Below the pieces are notes generated by a model. The model worked only from the letters and a program-made list of their open reading frames with translations. It did no database searches and was not told the origin of the DNA. A program made the position numbers and the translations under genes. From Candidatus Nanoarchaeia archaeon (lineage in GTDB: Archaea; Nanobdellota; Nanobdellia; Woesearchaeales; WJIZ01), in NCBI GenBank assembly GCA_028279765.1, contig JANQND010000019.1, forward strand, positions 25,034 to 89,033: a stretch of 64,000 bases of DNA, given 5' to 3'. Every line of letters starts with the position of its first letter. The first letter of the stretch is position 1. This document shows positions 26,205 to 34,956 of this stretch, one piece after another.

Positions 26205-26400
26205 ATTTCTACTATTAATTTTCATATTTTCTTTAATTATTTTTAGTATGTTTTTTTTAATATTTTTTAATATTATTTTTAAAATATTAAAAATACTTTA
26301 TTTTTTAATATTTTTTAATACTTTTTTTTAAATATTTGAAATATTGCCTTTTTAAATATTTTTTTTACTCCTTTTTAAAATACTTCTTCAAACTGTTTCT
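26205..26400. other. Extremely AT-rich intergenic tract
   Basis: About 195 bases made almost only of A and T, with recurring TTTTTAATATT and TTAAATATTT units and very few G or C, between the divergent pilin-like pair and the secretion operon. It contains no frame of note. It could act as a flexible promoter/chromatin-protein region or a DNA-unwinding element; neither is shown. Confidence 0.7.
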
Positions 26401-26446
26401 TTAATAGTAATATTTAAATAGAAGGAGATGCCAAAGAGGAACAACT

Positions 26447-26608
26447 ATGGTAAAAGTTCAGAAAACCACCAATGATCAGCTGATTGTAACCATCCCTAAG
26501 ATGATTGCTCAGTTTAAAGAAATTGACAAAGGTACACAAGTGGTTTTTAAAGACCATACTCAGAATTCATTTATTGTTGAGATTGTGCGTGAGAAAAAAG
26601 AGTCATAG
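26447..26608 (+). CDS. Small AbrB/SpoVT-like DNA-binding protein (53 aa)
   Basis: A frame of 53 codons (MVKVQKTTNDQLIVTIPKMI, then FKEIDKGTQVVFKD). The pattern of a strand, then a VTIPKxI turn, then helix and a KGTxVxF strand is that of the swapped-hairpin AbrB fold used by archaeal regulators and antitoxins. TATTTAAATAG at about 26411-26421 is a TATA box and AGAGGAA a ribosome-binding site. It lies 28 bases before the secretion ATPase gene, so it may regulate that operon; this is inference. Confidence 0.65.
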   Translation: MVKVQKTTNDQLIVTIPKMIAQFKEIDKGTQVVFKDHTQNSFIVEIVREKKES

Positions 26609-26636
26609 TGTTTAATTTATAAAAAAAGAGGTGAAA

Positions 26637-29114
26637 ATGGTAAGTGAGAAAGTTGTTGTCTATATTAGGGACAGCCTGTTGAAGCAGGTTCCTGAGGAGA
26701 AAATAGTAGGCAGCCTTCGCAAAGTAGGCATTTCTCCATCCGCTATTGCCACCGCTCTTAAAAAAGCGAAAAAAGACCTGCCGAAGTCGGTGTCTAAGGC
26801 AGCTCCTTTGCAGGCTGGCGCAGCCAAGCAAAGACAGGTTCCTGTAGTACATGGAAGGAATTCCAAACAGACTGGTCCTTCCCAGGCTGCTAAAAATGCA
26901 CTCTCTTCTAAAGCTGATTTTCTTCACAAGTATGTTTCCGTTGCCCTAAGTAAACAGGTGGATTCTCAGACTATTCGAAAAACATTATTGCAGGCAAAAT
27001 ACACTGAGCAACAAATACAGCAGGCAATTAGCGCTGCACAGCAAAGGCTTGGGGGGAAAGCCGGATCACCGCAGTCTCAGGCTCAAAGGAAGGCGCCTCT
27101 GCATACTTCAGCTACTGCCAGCAGTAAACAGCATACTTCTTCTGTTAAGCCTACTACTCAGCCTGGAAAAACAGCTACGCTAAACAGGCAGCAGTACTTG
27201 GAAAGGTATGTTCAATCTGCACTACATCAAAAAGTTAATCTGCAGGCTATCAGAAAAGTATTACTGCAGGCAAAATATTCCGAGCAGCAAATACAGCAAG
27301 TTATCAATACTTCGCAGAGGAAAACTGCGGCAAGTGTCCCTGCAGCACCTAACCAAAATATCCATAAACAACAACCAGTGCAGCCACAGTCACCTGCTGC
27401 TCAATCGCCTGCAGGAAGTTCCAACTCCTTAGAGAAATATGTTGAGTCAGCACTTAGCAGAAGTGTTGATCGGGAAACTATTCGGAAAACGCTGCTTGCT
27501 GCAAAGTGGGATAACGCAAAAATTCAGAAAATCTTTGATGAGCATGATAAAAAGAAAGAGCCCGCTCCAGTAAAAAAGACAAAAGAGGACCTTCAGAATG
27601 ATGAGGAGTCCATCAGAAAAGATAAGGATATCACCATCAAAGAAGAATACCATTTCTCATTTATGGACATCAATGTGAAAGTAATCCTATATCAGAGAAA
27701 AGGGGAGCCTACCCCTACCTATCACATGATTATTCCGGTGATCAGCGGAACTACGAATCTGATATTGGAAGAAATCAGGTTAAAGCTGATTGATCAGATT
27801 AACCTTGGAACTCTGGACCTTGCGCAAGGAGATTTTGAAAAGCTTGATACCAACATCCAGGATCATCTGATCAGATTAGTTGCTGAAAGCTTCCCCCACG
27901 TTGATGAGAATACGCAGCGGTTTTTGGTTAGTTATCTTATTTCCAGAGTACTAGGCCTTGGCATCGTGGAGATCATTAAGGCTGATGATGCGCTGGAAGA
28001 GATCGTGATTAATAACAGTGTGGTCCCTGTTTATGTCTATCATAAAAAATGGGGCTGGTGCAAAAGTAATCAATTTATGGAAGATGATGACCATATTCTG
28101 CACCTTGAATCAATGACCGGAAGAAAAATCGGAAGAGAAATTACGACTTTAGAGCCCCTTCTTGATGCGCATTTGCCTAATGGAGATCGTGTCAATGCTA
28201 CGCTCAAAGAAGTTACTGCTGACGGCCCAACTATGACCATTCGTAAGTTCTCCAATGATCCGTGGACAATCACGAAATTCCTTAAGACGAGGACGATGGA
28301 CTATTCTACTGCCGCAATTATATGGCTGGCTATCCAGTTCGAAATGAGCATGCTTGTGGTGGGAGGTACGGCGTCTGGTAAAACTTCCTGCCTGAATGTT
28401 CTTACTCACCTTATTCCTCCCAGCCAGCGTGTGATTACTATCGAAGATACGCGAGAGATCCGATTACCAAAGTATATGCACTGGGTTCCCATGATTTCGC
28501 GGCCGGCGAATGCCGAGGGTAAAGGAGGAGTAGAGATGGAGGATCTTCTTGTAAACTCCCTTCGTATGCGCCCGGACAGAATAATTGTGGGAGAGGTGCG
28601 AAAGAAGGAACAAGCAGAGACCCTGTTCGAGGCAATCCATACCGGTCATAGTGTGTATGCTACGTTCCACGCAAATGATGCCACCGAAGCAATTGTGAGG
28701 CTGACTAACCCTCCTGTTTCTGTTCCGAAAACCATGATGCCTGCTATTTCGCTTCTTGTTGTGCAATACCGAAACAGAAGGTCGGGCTTAAGAAGAACGT
28801 TTCAGGTTGCAGAGATTACCAAGTCAGGCGATGCAAACGTGCTCTATCAATATAATGCTAAAGATGATAAAATGGAGCAGGCAAATAAATCCGTATCATT
28901 GTTTGAAAATCTCCAACTGTACACCGGGAATTCGTATGATGAAATCAATGAGATGGTTGAAGAAAAAATTAAAGTTCTCAAATACCTTGTGGAGCATGAT
29001 ATGAATACTATTCAGGAAGTAGGTAATGTCATGGCCCTGTATTATGCCGAAAAAGACTACCTGTTCAAAGAGTATATCAATAAGAACAAAAAGATAGGTG
29101 TTGAGAATCAGTAA
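26637..29114 (+). CDS. Type IV pilus/archaellum-type secretion ATPase with four N-terminal helical repeats
   Basis: A protein of about 825 residues of the FlaI/GspE/TadA family, which powers pilin assembly at the cytoplasmic face. I start at ATG 26637, which follows GAGGTG; GTG at 26631 is the alternative. Residues 1-300 carry four related helical modules of about 43 residues (for example VESALSRSVDRETIRKTLLA and VQSALHQKVNLQAIRKVLLQ) joined by Gln/Ser/Pro linkers. The ATPase core has Walker A GGTASGKTS, the Asp box ITIEDTREIRLP, Walker B IIVGEVRKKE and the His box FHANDATEA. Operon with two platform proteins. Confidence 0.9.
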   Translation: MVSEKVVVYIRDSLLKQVPEEKIVGSLRKVGISPSAIATALKKAKKDLPKSVSKAAPLQAGAAKQRQVPVVHGRNSKQTGPSQAAKNALSSKADFLHKYVSVALSKQVDSQTIRKTLLQAKYTEQQIQQAISAAQQRLGGKAGSPQSQAQRKAPLHTSATASSKQHTSSVKPTTQPGKTATLNRQQYLERYVQSALHQKVNLQAIRKVLLQAKYSEQQIQQVINTSQRKTAASVPAAPNQNIHKQQPVQPQSPAAQSPAGSSNSLEKYVESALSRSVDRETIRKTLLAAKWDNAKIQKIFDEHDKKKEPAPVKKTKEDLQNDEESIRKDKDITIKEEYHFSFMDINVKVILYQRKGEPTPTYHMIIPVISGTTNLILEEIRLKLIDQINLGTLDLAQGDFEKLDTNIQDHLIRLVAESFPHVDENTQRFLVSYLISRVLGLGIVEIIKADDALEEIVINNSVVPVYVYHKKWGWCKSNQFMEDDDHILHLESMTGRKIGREITTLEPLLDAHLPNGDRVNATLKEVTADGPTMTIRKFSNDPWTITKFLKTRTMDYSTAAIIWLAIQFEMSMLVVGGTASGKTSCLNVLTHLIPPSQRVITIEDTREIRLPKYMHWVPMISRPANAEGKGGVEMEDLLVNSLRMRPDRIIVGEVRKKEQAETLFEAIHTGHSVYATFHANDATEAIVRLTNPPVSVPKTMMPAISLLVVQYRNRRSGLRRTFQVAEITKSGDANVLYQYNAKDDKMEQANKSVSLFENLQLYTGNSYDEINEMVEEKIKVLKYLVEHDMNTIQEVGNVMALYYAEKDYLFKEYINKNKKIGVENQ

Positions 29115-29925
29115 GTCTTTCATTGATAAGGAAAAGCTTATCCAAAGCCTTAAGATAGCCCGTATGGAGGTTTATTATAAGGATTTCATTAATCAGTGTG
29201 TCAAGACAGCTGTCATGATGGACTTCATGGTTAACGTGCTTATTTTTTTTATCTTGATGAGTATTTCGAAATCTATCGAGTCTCCATTCCTTCCCGTGCT
29301 TACCCTACTGACTCTTCCTCTAGGGTTTTACATCTTCTTTAGCTTTTTTTTGAAAACCCCTGATATCAAGATTATTCGATCAAGAAAAAATATTGATGCG
29401 GAAATCATCTCAGCGATTCGATTTCTTGTGCTTGACCTGAAGGCGAACGCTTCTATTTTTGCGTCGCTGGAAAATATCGCCGCTAATTTTGATGAGATAG
29501 GAAGATACCTGAAAGATATCATTGTGAAGGTTCAACTGGGATCTCCTTTAGTTAAGGCACTTGACGAGGCAGTGGAGCTTGTTCCTTCAGAGTCTTTTCG
29601 CGTTTTCCTCTGGCAGCTTATCAATCATATTCAAACCGGGACGGATATTACCCATTCTTTAGAGGTTATTGCAGATGAGATTGTTGAGAACCAAAAAATT
29701 GAATTCAAAAAATACGGGAAGAAGCTGAATGTTATTTCGCTGATGTATATGATCATTGCAATCATCCTTCCCACTATTGGGTTTACTATTATTTCTGCCG
29801 GCCTGCTCTTTTTGGGTGTCCCCCTTAGTGCCGGGCTCGTTGTTGGATTCTGGATCATTTTCTCTGTGCTTCAGCTGTTATTCTTAGTAATGAGTGGAGG
29901 AAACAGACCGGTTGTTGAGTCGTAG
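29098..29925 (+). CDS. Pilus platform protein, T2SSF/FlaJ-like (first)
   Basis: An integral membrane protein of 275 residues with helices at about 38-60, 65-85, 205-230 and 240-265, flanking a cytoplasmic four-helix T2SSF bundle (NIDAEIISAIRFLVLDLKA, LGSPLVKALDEAVELVP). It would anchor the ATPase encoded just upstream. It starts at a GTG and overlaps the ATPase gene end by 17 bases. The next gene, one base after its stop, is a second half-platform, so the two may form a heteromeric platform. Confidence 0.85.
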   Translation: MLRISKSFIDKEKLIQSLKIARMEVYYKDFINQCVKTAVMMDFMVNVLIFFILMSISKSIESPFLPVLTLLTLPLGFYIFFSFFLKTPDIKIIRSRKNIDAEIISAIRFLVLDLKANASIFASLENIAANFDEIGRYLKDIIVKVQLGSPLVKALDEAVELVPSESFRVFLWQLINHIQTGTDITHSLEVIADEIVENQKIEFKKYGKKLNVISLMYMIIAIILPTIGFTIISAGLLFLGVPLSAGLVVGFWIIFSVLQLLFLVMSGGNRPVVES

Positions 29926-29926
29926 A

Positions 29927-30943
29927 ATGAAAAAGAAAAGAGAGCCAATACCGTACCTTGAGCAGTTCAGGCACCTGAAAAAGTACCTTGTCCTTGCCGG
30001 CATTAAGATGGAGGCAAAGCAGGTGCAGCTGATGCTTATCGTAGTGAGCGGAGTACTCTGTTTTTCCTTCCTGGGCTATACGCTCTTTCAGCTCAGCCAG
30101 TTTGAGGTGAGCATTACCTTTATGATCATCATATCTGTTATAATCCTTACTCTTGGCTCTATTTTGATTTTTATGCTTGTCTGGCTTGGCTTTCTTATGA
30201 TGATCGACTACCTGAAGTTTAAAAGGAAGCAAGCAGTAGAAGAAGTCCTTCCTGAATTTTTGAGGCTGGTCTCTGCGAACCACCGTGCAGGGCTTCCCCT
30301 GGATATGTCCCTTTGGAAAGCAAATAAGCCGCGGTTTGGAATCCTGTCAGAGGAGATCAATCAAGTAGCTAAGAATACCTATGCTTCAGGAGAGCTCATG
30401 TCTCCACTACGGCAGTTTGGAGAGAAGTATGATTCTGCACTTCTTCGAAGAGTTATCACGAATATCGTTGAAGGGCTCAAGACTGGCTCAGATATTGCGC
30501 GATTACTTGATGAAGTTTCCACGAACATCACTACCATTAAGAATACCAGAAAAGAGCTTGCAAGTGAAGTGGAAAATTACATGCTTTTCATTACGATGAC
30601 AGTTCTTTGTATCAGTCCCCTCATGTTCTCATTGACGTTTAACATGACGGGGCTTATTGAAGGGGTAAAAGATACCCTTGCCCAAAGTGGAAGCGAAGAA
30701 GGGCTTGAGCAGAGCCCTATTCAGCTTAATTTTTCGGAGGAAGAGCAGGATTTCGGGAAGTTTTTCGATATTTTTGTTTACCTTATGATGGTCACTAATA
30801 GCGTTATTTCCGTCTTGTTGATGAGCATGGTGAAGTATGGAAATGTGCGACAGGAGATAAAAAGAATACCAGTCTATTTCACTGTAGGCGTTGTCGTTTA
30901 TCTCGTCTGCAAGTCATTTTTCGGAAACTTCCTGGTGATATAG
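29927..30943 (+). CDS. Pilus platform protein, T2SSF/FlaJ-like (second)
   Basis: A protein of 338 residues from the ATG at 29927, one base after the previous stop; a GTG at 29894 is less likely. Two helices at about 38-90 (VVSGVLCFSFLGYTLF, IISVIILTLGSILIFML), the T2SSF bundle (VEEVLPEFLRLVSANHRAG, DSALLRRVITNIVEGLKTG) and C-terminal helices (ITMTVLCISPLMFSL and VGVVVYLVCKSFFGNF). This completes an ATPase plus two-protein platform operon of the TadA-TadB-TadC kind. Confidence 0.87.
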   Translation: MKKKREPIPYLEQFRHLKKYLVLAGIKMEAKQVQLMLIVVSGVLCFSFLGYTLFQLSQFEVSITFMIIISVIILTLGSILIFMLVWLGFLMMIDYLKFKRKQAVEEVLPEFLRLVSANHRAGLPLDMSLWKANKPRFGILSEEINQVAKNTYASGELMSPLRQFGEKYDSALLRRVITNIVEGLKTGSDIARLLDEVSTNITTIKNTRKELASEVENYMLFITMTVLCISPLMFSLTFNMTGLIEGVKDTLAQSGSEEGLEQSPIQLNFSEEEQDFGKFFDIFVYLMMVTNSVISVLLMSMVKYGNVRQEIKRIPVYFTVGVVVYLVCKSFFGNFLVI

Positions 30944-31020
30944 AGATGATATGTTTATGCTTGAGAGAGATTTACAAAACATTTAAATAAATGCGCTCTG
31001 CCTAAAAGGTATCTGATACA

Positions 31021-31230
31021 ATGAGTCCTATCATCCAAACCGAAGCTGACCGTCTTATTTCTCTCGTAGATACGAAAGGAAAGATTACTGCAAAGGAAGC
31101 CTCCAAGGTCCTGGGCTTAAAAGAGAGGCAAGTGGAAGAGTGGGCAGATTTTCTGGAAAAGCAAGGGATTCTAAACCTCAAGCTTAATTTCTTCAACCTG
31201 AAACTGATTTCAAAAAAGGGGCAAAAATAA
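31021..31230 (+). CDS. Small winged-helix DNA-binding domain protein
   Basis: A single winged-helix domain of 69 residues: helix 1 (TEADRLISLVDTKG), a turn and recognition helix (ITAKEASKVLGLKERQVEEW) and the wing (ILNLKLNFFNLKLISKKG). It ends 2 bases before the RecA-like ATPase gene, so the two are co-transcribed. It might be an operon regulator or a protein-binding winged helix of the secretion machinery. Confidence 0.72.
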   Translation: MSPIIQTEADRLISLVDTKGKITAKEASKVLGLKERQVEEWADFLEKQGILNLKLNFFNLKLISKKGQK

Positions 31231-31231
31231 A

Positions 31232-32050
31232 ATGGTAGCAACAGAGAGAATTGGATCATACATCGAGAATTTTGATGCGGCAATGGGAGGCGGGATTCCG
31301 GTTGGGCACATCGTTTTGGTGTATGGTACGGCGGGAACGATGAAGTCCTCTCTGTGCTTCAATATTCTTTTTAATGAGATCCTTAAAGGAAAGCGTGGTG
31401 CGTATATTTCTATCGAGCAAAGCTCATTGTCTCTTCTCAAGCAAATGGTTAGCTTAAAATTTGATATTTCAAAAGTGAATATTGAGGTGCTCAATGATGC
31501 AGATGATGTTATCAAGGGGCTCTCAAAACTGAAAAGCGGAGAGACGCATAAACTTACGCTGGTTGATTTCGGAACCATTCGAAAGCAACTGCGAACCATC
31601 AAGGCGCAGAAAAAAACCAGCAAGAATGATTTTGCATTTAGCGATGACATGGTGCATACCATTCTCAAGATTGCTGAGACTCTTGCAGAAAAGGATTTGT
31701 GCGATGTGATTGTCATTGATTCCCTTACTGCATTATACTCCTTAACTGAGCTTAAAGACCCGCGATCTGAGATTTTCTATCTTTTTGAGTACCTGCGTGA
31801 CCTTGGGCTTACTGCGTTTGTGATTTCAGAGGAATCTGAATTGAATTCGCGATTCTCACGCTTCGGGATAGAGAGTTATCTGGTTGATGGTATCCTTCAC
31901 TTGCAGCTTACGGAGCGAAACCGAAAAGTTACCCGTGAGATTTCTATCGCAAAAATGAGGTCTACAAGCTGTAACAATGATATTTTTACACTGGAATTCA
32001 GTGGAAGCAAGTTTAAGGCATTATACGGCGGTAAGATTCCTTTAGTTTAA
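31232..32050 (+). CDS. RecA-superfamily (KaiC/FlaH-like) ATPase
   Basis: A protein of 272 residues. Walker A is GTAGTMKSS (about 29-37), Walker B is CDVIVIDSLTALYSL (about 162-176), and the KaiC-type start (IGSYIENFDAAMGGGIPVGH) is clear. It resembles FlaH, the ATP-binding regulator that sits on FlaI in archaella, and lies right after an ATPase/platform operon. A FlaH-like role is inferred; other stand-alone KaiC proteins act in signalling. Confidence 0.8.
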   Translation: MVATERIGSYIENFDAAMGGGIPVGHIVLVYGTAGTMKSSLCFNILFNEILKGKRGAYISIEQSSLSLLKQMVSLKFDISKVNIEVLNDADDVIKGLSKLKSGETHKLTLVDFGTIRKQLRTIKAQKKTSKNDFAFSDDMVHTILKIAETLAEKDLCDVIVIDSLTALYSLTELKDPRSEIFYLFEYLRDLGLTAFVISEESELNSRFSRFGIESYLVDGILHLQLTERNRKVTREISIAKMRSTSCNNDIFTLEFSGSKFKALYGGKIPLV

Positions 32051-32120
32051 GGTTAACTTTCAGAATAAGTAATATTTATAAAATACGTCTCTTTCTTTTA
32101 TTATGGAGGTATAGATATCT

Positions 32121-32543
32121 ATGGCAGTAAAAGATTTACAGGCAAGACAGGGAAATGTTACCTTAACTCTTCAGATCACTGAAAAGGGTGATGTTAGAGA
32201 GTTTGAGAAGTTTGGAAAAGCAGGAAAAGTGTGTAATGCGAAGGCAAAGGACGAGAGCGGAAGCATTACTCTTACGCTTTGGAATGAGGATATTGATGCC
32301 GTCAATGTTGGCGACACCATCAAAATTGAGAATGGGTGGGTTGGTGAATGGCAGGGAGAACTGCAGCTGTCTACCGGAAAGTTCGGCAAGCTTGAGGTCG
32401 TTTCAAGCGGGTCCAGCTCTTCAGAGCCAAGTGCACCTGCTGAACAAGCAACCCCTTCTGCTACCGATGAAAATGTAGAGGAAGAGCTTATCGGTGAAGA
32501 TCCAGTTGATTTAGAGGAAGTTAATCCAGATAAGCAAGAGTGA
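32121..32543 (+). CDS. Single-stranded DNA-binding protein, RPA/SSB OB-fold
   Basis: A protein of 140 residues: one OB-fold (residues 1-95; GNVTLTLQITEKGDVREF, CNAKAKDESGSITLTLWNED, VGDTIKIENGWVGEWQGELQ) and an acidic, flexible tail of 45 residues (ENVEEELIGEDPVDLEEVN). This matches crenarchaeal SSB and eukaryotic SOSS-B types: a simple OB-fold plus an acidic tail for partner proteins. TATAAAAT and GGAGGT precede the ATG, marking its own promoter. Confidence 0.86.
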   Translation: MAVKDLQARQGNVTLTLQITEKGDVREFEKFGKAGKVCNAKAKDESGSITLTLWNEDIDAVNVGDTIKIENGWVGEWQGELQLSTGKFGKLEVVSSGSSSSEPSAPAEQATPSATDENVEEELIGEDPVDLEEVNPDKQE

Positions 32544-32586
32544 GGTTTTCTTTTTTGTTCCTTTTCTTCCTATAGCGAGAGAAACG

Positions 32587-32595
32587 TTTATAAAT
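32587..32595 (+). promoter_or_regulatory. TATA box of the tRNA gene
   Basis: TTTATAAAT, 28 bases before the first base of the tRNA, the usual spacing for an archaeal tRNA promoter. Confidence 0.6.
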
Positions 32596-32623
32596 GAAGT
32601 ACTGATTCTTGAGTAGGGCATAT

Positions 32624-32770
32624 GGGGACGTAGCTCAGCCTGGGAGAGCACTAGTTTGCTTCGGCAAGGTGATACTGAAGTTCCAGGTTAAGTCCTAAGA
32701 TCTGTTGAGGCAAAAAGCCGATGAAAGATCAGAGATCTAGGAGTCCCGGGTTCAAATCCCGGCGTCCCCA
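32624..32770 (+). tRNA. Intron-containing tRNA, best read as tRNA-Trp (CCA) with two introns
   Basis: The outer tRNA is clear: acceptor GGGGACG (32624-32630) pairs with CGTCCCC (32763-32769), A73 at 32770, a D arm GCTC/GAGC, and a T arm CCGGG-TTCAAAT-CCCGG (32746-32762). Between CTAG (32651-32654) and TCTAG (32736-32740) lie about 80 extra bases. Removing 32655-32679 and 32687-32734 leaves a 74-nt tRNA with loop TTCCAGA, anticodon CCA, U33 and an intron after position 37, the classic archaeal tRNA-Trp site. A single-intron reading would give GCT (Ser), which does not fit a tRNA with a short variable loop. CCA end not encoded. Exact splice points are inference. Confidence 0.75.
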
Positions 32771-32792
32771 CTTCTTTTATATTATTTCTTAT

Positions 32793-34940
32793 CTACCCAA
32801 GTACGCTTACCGCAATAAAATTAAATAAGAATATAACGACGATTGCGATGATGCTATACAGAATAGTGCTGCTAACGAGGTTTGATCCGAGCGTGTAGCG
32901 CTCATTGAGCTTGTCGGATCCGTTTTCTATGCCATTTGAGAGGATGGTAAGAATATAGATGATTTGCACTACATAGATTCCTACTACAATTTGAAAGTAA
33001 TAAGTAGGAATGCCGATTCCAAAGATGTTGGCAATATCCAATGAGGCGCCTACTCCCTGCACGTTGTTTTGGGTTACTTCGGCAAGCTGTTCTGAGAGTT
33101 GAATCAAAACCGTGGTAATCATGGATGTTATCCCTACGACAATCCCAGAGATAGCAGGGGTGAGGAATTTTATCTGCGATTGCATAGAAGAGATGATATC
33201 CGCCATCAGATCCTTGAGGCGCTCATTGACCCGGTGGATTTCTTTGATATAGCGTGCGATGTTTGTCAATGCCTGCGCGGCTATTTTTGGCCCTTTTTTT
33301 ATTGATTCTATGAGTACCTTCATGGAGCTTTCAATGACCCGGGAAGGAAAATACTGGATAGCTCCCTGCCTTGGGTCAAAGATCGCCTGGTTAACACTCA
33401 TGCCTAATTTCTGAATATTAATGCTCACCAGTCTGAAAAATTTTCCTGCGCTGGTATCCTGGGTATATGATGCGACATTGCCAAAGGCCATTTCTGCGGG
33501 AATATCATCACCGAGCCTGTTTCCTAACTGGTAGAGAGCTGATGCAAATTCATCTTCCAGCTCTTTGGTTTTTTTTCGGATTGCAATCAGGTTCCTTGAG
33601 CGCAGCTTATAGAATACGCCAAGACTGAGACCGAAACTGAGCGGAATGCAAAGGCTGAGAAGCGATGCTCCCAACCCAAAGGGACCAACTAAGTTTCCGC
33701 TTTGATCGGTGTGATACCCTATAAGCCAGAATTTTTCATCAGCATCAAAAGGAACGTCAAATGCCGGGGCAATGGCATGAAGGAGAACCGGACTTATGCC
33801 TATAAAAAAGAATACTGCTGCTATGAGGATGGAAACAAAGATGGGATTGATCTTGATTTCTACGCTTCCTATTTTTAGGAGAATATTCTTGTATTTTTTT
33901 AGGGAGGGATTCTCCTCTGAAATATCAGTATCCCCATATCCTGTCGGCCTCTTGGAGAGGATACTTTTTCCAAGAAAGTATACGATGGTAGGGAGTAAAA
34001 TATTATAGACAAACAATAGATGCAGCCAGCTTACTCCTTCCATGAAACTAATGACTAAAGGAAGAATTACTAAGCCAAGGATAGGAAGAATGATTCCCAG
34101 CATATGAAGCAGAGTAATAGGAGATTTAAGATCGTGGGCGTAATGCAACATTTTTTCATACGTTTCATCAAGGATAACATCAAGGGCCCGATCTAAGGAG
34201 GTAAGCCTTCTTGTTTCCTCCCCTTCCAGCAAGGAAGACTCGATGAGGTGAAATGCCTCGACAAATTCCAGATTATATTTTCTCCAGGATTCCAGATAGG
34301 TATCCAGAGATTGTTTCAAGGAATCGTATTTTTCTGTTTCCACATCCCATACTATTTTTTTAAGGTCCAGTGATAGTGGTGCGCCGAGGTGCTCGGATGC
34401 GAACTGGATAGCGTTCTCAAGGTTGGAGGTGTGGCGCATATAAGTGACCACATAGAAAATACAGAGCACCATTTGGTTGGATGCCTTGAGCCTCCAGTAT
34501 TGCGCCAGGTATAGAGGGAGGTTTGATAGAGGGGCGAAGATGACTAATCCCAGGATAAGGATGATAACAAAAAATAAGGAGGATTGGAGAACGACATAGG
34601 TAATAAGGCCTCCGAATACTATGATCAATAAAGGTACAAGCATTCCAAATGATGTTGCACCTGTTGGGGTGATGTTTAAGTGTGATGCGTTTATTGCGTC
34701 CTGAATTAAAGGAATCTTCTTTTTGTCCGGCTTTACGTTGAGGATTTTCTCGGAAATGTTACAGGCTTTTTCATAGAAGTTCAGATGCGGTGGAACGATC
34801 TCTTTTTTGAATGTGGTATAGTCCTTTGTTTCCTCTCTTTTTTCTTCTGCTTCTTTTACTTTGCCCTCTAGCTCTTCTTCTATTCTTGCTTTATATTTAC
34901 CGAGAAGATCTCTAAATTCCTCTTTTTTTTGATCTGGCAT
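32793..34940 (-). CDS. Double T2SSF/FlaJ-like platform protein
   Basis: A protein of 715 residues. A charged coiled-coil N-terminus (1-65) is followed by a first membrane/bundle unit (helices at about 95-150 and 270-335) and a second unit (helices at about 368-390, 420-440, 585-610, 625-655 and 690-712). Two cytoplasmic T2SSF bundles can be seen (SNLENAIQFASEHLGAPL and AEMAFGNVASYTQD). It appears to be a fusion of the two platform proteins that are separate at 29098-30943. It follows the secretion ATPase of the same strand with a 16-base gap. Confidence 0.87.
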   Translation of the reverse strand: MPDQKKEEFRDLLGKYKARIEEELEGKVKEAEEKREETKDYTTFKKEIVPPHLNFYEKACNISEKILNVKPDKKKIPLIQDAINASHLNITPTGATSFGMLVPLLIIVFGGLITYVVLQSSLFFVIILILGLVIFAPLSNLPLYLAQYWRLKASNQMVLCIFYVVTYMRHTSNLENAIQFASEHLGAPLSLDLKKIVWDVETEKYDSLKQSLDTYLESWRKYNLEFVEAFHLIESSLLEGEETRRLTSLDRALDVILDETYEKMLHYAHDLKSPITLLHMLGIILPILGLVILPLVISFMEGVSWLHLLFVYNILLPTIVYFLGKSILSKRPTGYGDTDISEENPSLKKYKNILLKIGSVEIKINPIFVSILIAAVFFFIGISPVLLHAIAPAFDVPFDADEKFWLIGYHTDQSGNLVGPFGLGASLLSLCIPLSFGLSLGVFYKLRSRNLIAIRKKTKELEDEFASALYQLGNRLGDDIPAEMAFGNVASYTQDTSAGKFFRLVSINIQKLGMSVNQAIFDPRQGAIQYFPSRVIESSMKVLIESIKKGPKIAAQALTNIARYIKEIHRVNERLKDLMADIISSMQSQIKFLTPAISGIVVGITSMITTVLIQLSEQLAEVTQNNVQGVGASLDIANIFGIGIPTYYFQIVVGIYVVQIIYILTILSNGIENGSDKLNERYTLGSNLVSSTILYSIIAIVVIFLFNFIAVSVLG

Positions 34941-34956
34941 TTTACTTTTAGTTACT

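Noticed and set aside
32624..32770. Reading the tRNA as a single-intron tRNA with anticodon GCT (Ser)
   Set aside because: Serine tRNAs need a long variable arm; this one has a 5-base variable loop, and the anticodon stem would contain a T-T mismatch.
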